Shown: positions 57,527 through 64,000 of the stretch, piece by piece
Layout of the letters: the number at the start of each line of letters is the position of its first letter
Numbering within the stretch: the first letter of the stretch is position 1
Program-made: the position numbers and the translations under genes
The notes under the pieces: generated by a model
Database searches by the model: none
The model's input: only the letters and a program-made list of their open reading frames with translations
Told to the model about the DNA's origin: nothing
Source of the DNA: Marinicauda pacifica
GTDB taxonomy: Bacteria; Pseudomonadota; Alphaproteobacteria; Caulobacterales; Maricaulaceae
Length of the DNA stretch: 64,000 nt
Assembly: GCF_004793635.1 (NCBI RefSeq)
Contig: NZ_SRXV01000001.1
Coordinates: forward strand, 992,501-1,056,500
Direction: 5' to 3'

Positions 57527-57543
57527 GAAGCCCCTCCCTTCGG

Positions 57544-59628
<2,085 letters not shown>

Positions 59629-59778
59629 CGGTCGGCTCTTTCTCAGCGGGAATACCTGCTGGAGAGAACCCGGCGCGGACCCATCGGTTCCAGCCGCGCG
59701 CGCATGTCTGTATCTGAACCGACAAAAACCGCAGCCGATACTTGATCGTCCGCGTCAAAGGCGGCTAAACCCGGCGAT

Positions 59779-59869
59779 GGAGAGGTGGCCGAGTGGTCGA
59801 AGGCGCTCCCCTGCTAAGGGAGTATACCTCAAAAGGGTATCGTGGGTTCGAATCCCATCCTCTCCGCCA
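59779..59869 (+). tRNA. tRNA-Ser (anticodon GCT)
   Basis: The acceptor stem GGAGAGG / CCTCTCC pairs perfectly and the discriminator G is followed by an encoded CCA (59867-59869). The D-arm is TGGCCGAGTGGTCGAAGGC. The anticodon loop CTGCTAA gives GCT. A long variable arm (TATACC / GGGTAT) marks a class II serine tRNA, and the T-loop is GGTTCGAATCC. It decodes AGC/AGU. The sequence directly downstream is visibly more A+T-rich and carries an accessory nuclease gene. Confidence 0.97.
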
Positions 59870-60011
59870 TTTTCTTCCAAAAAATCGCAATGATTCAATT
59901 AGGTGATGTGAGCGGATTTCGGTCTGCCCCATCGAAAAGATTCCTTAGAAGCGGTTCGATCGAGTTTTCAACCCGGGTGCTCGACTACAGCATTTCCTTG
60001 CAGCTATACTA

Positions 60012-61007
60012 ATGGCGGCTAGGCGTTGGCAAGCGACGGGGTTTGAATTGCAAAGCGAATTGCGCAGAGCTGATATTTTACGCGCGTTCGAGCAATTTGA
60101 CGGTGGAGTTCGCCCAGAGCGCTTCGGGACGTCAGTTAATTGGACAGTATTACACCCGGTGAGCGGCGAACCGTATCCGGCTAAAGCGATATTCGCCTTG
60201 GCTACGGGCCAATCCAATAAAGATATTAATACTCGGCCAGCTCGCCGAACCCTCGCAGCACTCGGGTTCGAGCTTTTGAAATTCGAGGAGCCTTACAAGG
60301 CAAACGCCGAAGGCGGCTGGAGCGAAGCCGAGCTTGTCGCTGCGGCTGAGATTTACGCAAACAGGTGGGAGGCATGGCGGCGCGGGGATTCTGTCAATAA
60401 GGCCGCTTACCGGCGCGAGGCCCTAGCCGGAGCGCTAGCCGCGCGTTCGCAAAGTTCATTTGAACGGTGCATGCAGAACATCGCGGCGATTGTCACAGAG
60501 GACTTTGGCTTACCGAAACTCCCAGGCTATCAGCCTCTAGGAAAAGTCGGAGCAGGCACACGCGTTACGCTTGCCCAGGCATTCGCCGAAGCGCTGGGCT
60601 TACACGACGATGACGAGACGTTCTCGGTGCGCGTGGCGCATGCTCAAGCCGCGCTTCTGGATCAGCCCAGCGGCCCGCCGCCACTTGGTCGGAAAGCGCC
60701 AATCCGCTCCACTAGACAAGCGGAGACCTTTGTTCGAGATGCGCGCGTCGCGGCTTGGGTGCTGCACCAGGCGAACGGCAGGTGCGAAGGTTGCGCTTCT
60801 TTGGCGCCTTTCACCCGCCCCAATGGCTCGCCCTACCTCGAAATTCATCACATCCACCGCCTAGCCGATGATGGACCGGACATGGTTGATAATACCGTCG
60901 CGCTCTGTCCTAATTGTCATCGCCGCGCGCATTTCGGCGAACACGCTGAGCACTTCGCAGCGGCGCTAAAGACTGTTGCTGTGAAGCGGGCCGAATCCAC
61001 TAGATGA
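60012..61007 (+). CDS. HNH endonuclease resembling McrA-type (type IV restriction) nucleases
   Basis: 331 residues. The N-terminal part (about 15-90) has VNWTVLHPVSGEPYPAKAIF and ALGFELL, resembling the N-terminal head domain of ScoMcrA-like enzymes. The middle (about 105-180) has YRREALAGALAARSQSSFE and NIAAIVTEDFG, seen in many defence-type HNH proteins. The HNH/zinc part has CEGC, EIHHIHRLADDG, DNTVALCPNCHRRAH, with all expected His, Asn and Cys residues. No methyltransferase is adjacent, which fits a modification-dependent nuclease. Base composition is lower in G+C than the neighbours. No clear ribosome-binding site precedes the ATG at 60012. Confidence 0.8.
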   Translation: MAARRWQATGFELQSELRRADILRAFEQFDGGVRPERFGTSVNWTVLHPVSGEPYPAKAIFALATGQSNKDINTRPARRTLAALGFELLKFEEPYKANAEGGWSEAELVAAAEIYANRWEAWRRGDSVNKAAYRREALAGALAARSQSSFERCMQNIAAIVTEDFGLPKLPGYQPLGKVGAGTRVTLAQAFAEALGLHDDDETFSVRVAHAQAALLDQPSGPPPLGRKAPIRSTRQAETFVRDARVAAWVLHQANGRCEGCASLAPFTRPNGSPYLEIHHIHRLADDGPDMVDNTVALCPNCHRRAHFGEHAEHFAAALKTVAVKRAESTR

Positions 61008-61477
61008 TAGTGCGCCTCGAAATCGCGATTTTCGAAATAGTTTGTCCGCAAGAGTAGGAGGCTCCGCGCCGCGTTTGGCCTAGCCCTCTTCCCCGCGCAC
61101 AAGTACGCTCGGTGCGGCGAACCCTTTATGGTCAAGGAGGGCTTCGCGGGGCCTCGGTCGCCGCCATTCTAGCGCGCGTGCGCGTAACGCTGTCGAAATT
61201 CCGCCAATCAGTACGTTAAGGCACGCGCGTGAGAGACGAAAGTAATCCAGGGGCGTGGAGCGGGATGGGTCGTCGTCCCACGGAAGGCTCCAGCTAGATT
61301 AGCTGGCACCCCGACAAAAAGCTGGCCTCGTTATCGACGGATAATGATCGGCGCGTTTATGGACGGCAAACCCTCACGCCGGCCTCATCCCCGGCAGAAT
61401 CCATCGAATCAACACCCGCCCTTCTCACGCATTGATCGAACGCAGCCGGGCTGGTGCGATGAAGCGTGAAGGCTGTG
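61008..61477. other. 470-bp stretch without a recognisable gene downstream of the HNH gene
   Basis: No frame with family resemblance or convincing codon use is visible. It contains a perfect 7-bp hairpin CCAGCTA-GAT-TAGCTGG (61290-61306), preceded by a smaller TGGG/CCCA stem around 61266-61280. No direct repeat of the tRNA-Ser 3' end longer than about 8 nt was found. It may be the decayed remainder of an integrated element. Confidence 0.5.
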
Positions 61478-61624
61478 ATGGACCTTGAAGCCGCATTATC
61501 CGAAGTAAGCTATTCAGTGCGGCGCGTTTTGGCGCGCCTCGATGGCTTGCCCGCGAAGTCTGCGCGTGTGCAGGCCTTCCGGCGATGCAGGCTCAGGTTG
61601 GGATGCCGGCTTGTGCGCCACTGA
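61478..61624 (+). CDS. Possible 48-residue small protein, unknown
   Basis: ATG at 61478 with GAAGG upstream; it ends just before the convergent pobA stop. The product is basic with a leading amphipathic helix (MDLEAALSEVSYSVRRVLAR) and an arginine-rich tail. No family recognised. It could equally be a remnant of a longer gene or a chance frame. Confidence 0.25.
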   Translation: MDLEAALSEVSYSVRRVLARLDGLPAKSARVQAFRRCRLRLGCRLVRH

Positions 61625-62793
61625 TCACAGGGGCAGGCCGATATAGTTTTCGGCGATGGTGGTCTGGGCCGCTCTGGACGAGGCGATGTAGTCCAGTTCG
61701 GCCAGCTGCATCTTGCGCCCGAATGGCCCGCTGTCGGGAAAGCGGTGCATCAGATTGGTCAGGGTCCAGGAAAAGCGTTCCGATTTCCAGACCCGGGCCA
61801 GCGCGGTGCTCGAATAGGCCTCCACCCCGGCCGCGTCATTCTGCTTGAACCAGGCGATGAGCGCTCGCGACAGATAGGCCACATCGGACGAGGCCAGGTT
61901 GAGTCCTTTCGCGCCGGTCGGGGGTACGATGTGCGCGGCGTCGCCGGCCAGGAACAGGCTTCCATAGCGCATGGGTTCGAAGACGAAGGAGCGCAGCGGC
62001 GCGATCGATTTCTCCAGCGCCGGGCCGCGCGTGATGCGTGCTGCGGCCTCCGGCCCGAGGCGCAGGTCCAGCTCGTCCCACAGCCGCTCTTCGGGCCAGT
62101 TCTCCGGCCGGTCGTCGAGAGCGACCTGGATATAGTAGCGGCTGCGGGTGCGCGAGCGCATGGACGCCAGCGCAAACCCGTTTTCGTGATTGGCGTAGAT
62201 CAGCTCGTCATTGCAGGGCGGCACATCGGCCAGGATGCCCAGCCAGCCGAACGGATAGACGCGCTCGAACGTCTTGCCGGCCGCGTCGGGCACTGACTGG
62301 CGAGACACGCCGTGGAAGCCGTCGCAGCCCGCGATGAAGCGGGCGTCCAGCCGGTGCGTCTCGCCGCCGGCTCGATAGGTGACCGCGGGATGCTCGCTGT
62401 CGAGATCGTGAAGCGCCACATCCTCCGCCTCGTAGACGATCTCCAGCCCGCGGCTTCCCGCTGCGTCCATCAGGTCGCGAGTGACCTCGGTCTGGCCGTA
62501 GACCATGACGCCATGCCCGGTCAGGCCCTGCAGGTCGATATGGATCAACCGGTCGCCGTCGGCGAGGTAGAAGCCGTCATGGGCAAGGCCTTCGCCATGC
62601 ATGCGCTCGCCGAGGCCAAGCTGGTCCATCACGTCGACGGTCGTCTGCTCCAGCACCCCTGCCCTGATGCGCGACAGCACGTAATCGGCCGATTTGCGCT
62701 CCAGGAGGACCACGTCGATGCCGGCCTGCATCAGCAGGTGCCCCAGCATCAACCCGGCCGGACCGGCGCCGACAATGACGACGTCGGTCTTCA

Positions 62794-62797
<4 letters not shown>
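61625..62797 (-). CDS. pobA: 4-hydroxybenzoate 3-monooxygenase
   Basis: 390 residues. VVIVGAGPAGLMLGHLL is the FAD-binding GxGxxG motif, ARFIAGCDGFHGVSRQS the DG motif, and LFLAGDAAHIVPPTGAKGLN the GD motif. The C-terminal ENYIGL keeps the tyrosine matching Tyr385 of the Pseudomonas enzyme. It hydroxylates 4-hydroxybenzoate to protocatechuate with NADPH and O2. It overlaps ligC by 4 nt, so it belongs to the protocatechuate operon. Confidence 0.96.

Positions 62798-64000
<1,203 letters not shown>

Noticed and set aside
59866..61160. Possible att duplication: CCGCCATT at the end of tRNA-Ser and again near 61151-61160
   Set aside because: Only about 8 bases match, which is expected by chance in this composition. 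A real tRNA-derived att repeat is usually longer.

Overview
The window is high-GC chromosomal DNA from an alphaproteobacterium. The conserved run rpoZ - (p)ppGpp synthetase/hydrolase - pyrE - pdxJ - acpS - lepB - rnc - era - recO - parC, with smpB-dapA divergent from a lytic transglycosylase, is a typical alphaproteobacterial arrangement. Together with motB, a TonB-dependent receptor and the compatible-solute genes it suggests an aquatic, flagellated, probably marine Maricaulales/Hyphomonadaceae-like organism. The genus assignment is inference.

Layout. 1-1089: end of a beta-hydroxyacid dehydrogenase and a flavin reductase. 1178-9601: motB, an SLC13 permease, the Bpt leucyltransferase, a complete TRAP transporter of the 2-oxoacid type and an AI-2E family permease. 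9598-22102, all on the minus strand: M48 protease/LemA pair, then parC back to folK, the housekeeping block above, interrupted by a REP-like inverted repeat pair between era and recO. 22134-29829: NYN-domain protein, uracil-DNA glycosylase, smpB-dapA, Slt, a threonine dehydratase-like enzyme and an acyl-CoA ligase. 29830-36793: small membrane proteins, nitroreductase, L-threonine dehydrogenase (tdh), an acyltransferase, a DUF4142 lipoprotein, a dehalogenase-like hydrolase and kbl. Tdh and Kbl together give threonine to glycine plus acetyl-CoA, although their genes are separated by about 3 kb.

36871-43348 is a compact his operon in enterobacterial order (hisG-D-[C slot]-B-H-A-F-IE), led by a TrpR-like regulator gene whose promoter holds a perfect 18-bp palindrome. 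The hisC slot is taken by a roughly 210-residue N-terminal extension of HisB. 43417-48171 is the three-gene N-acetylglutaminylglutamine amide (NAGGN) osmoprotectant cluster. 48431-55476 has a DJ-1-like protein and a TetR-linked module (TonB receptor, spinster-type MFS, two alpha/beta hydrolases) that looks like uptake and hydrolysis of an unidentified ester-like compound. 55481-59628 has rhodanese, Mrp, DUF421 and a large KatE catalase.

59779-61624 is the only clearly accessory stretch: tRNA-Ser(GCU), then a more A+T-rich HNH nuclease gene resembling McrA-type (type IV restriction) enzymes, then about 470-600 bp with no confident gene. The window closes with pobA, ligC and the end of ligB: 4-hydroxybenzoate to protocatechuate, then the 4,5-(meta-)cleavage route.

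No transposase, CRISPR array, rRNA or intact prophage was seen. The strongest leads are the HisB extension, the TrpR-like regulator with its operator, a threonine dehydrogenase with all four structural-zinc cysteines replaced, and the tRNA-linked HNH nuclease.
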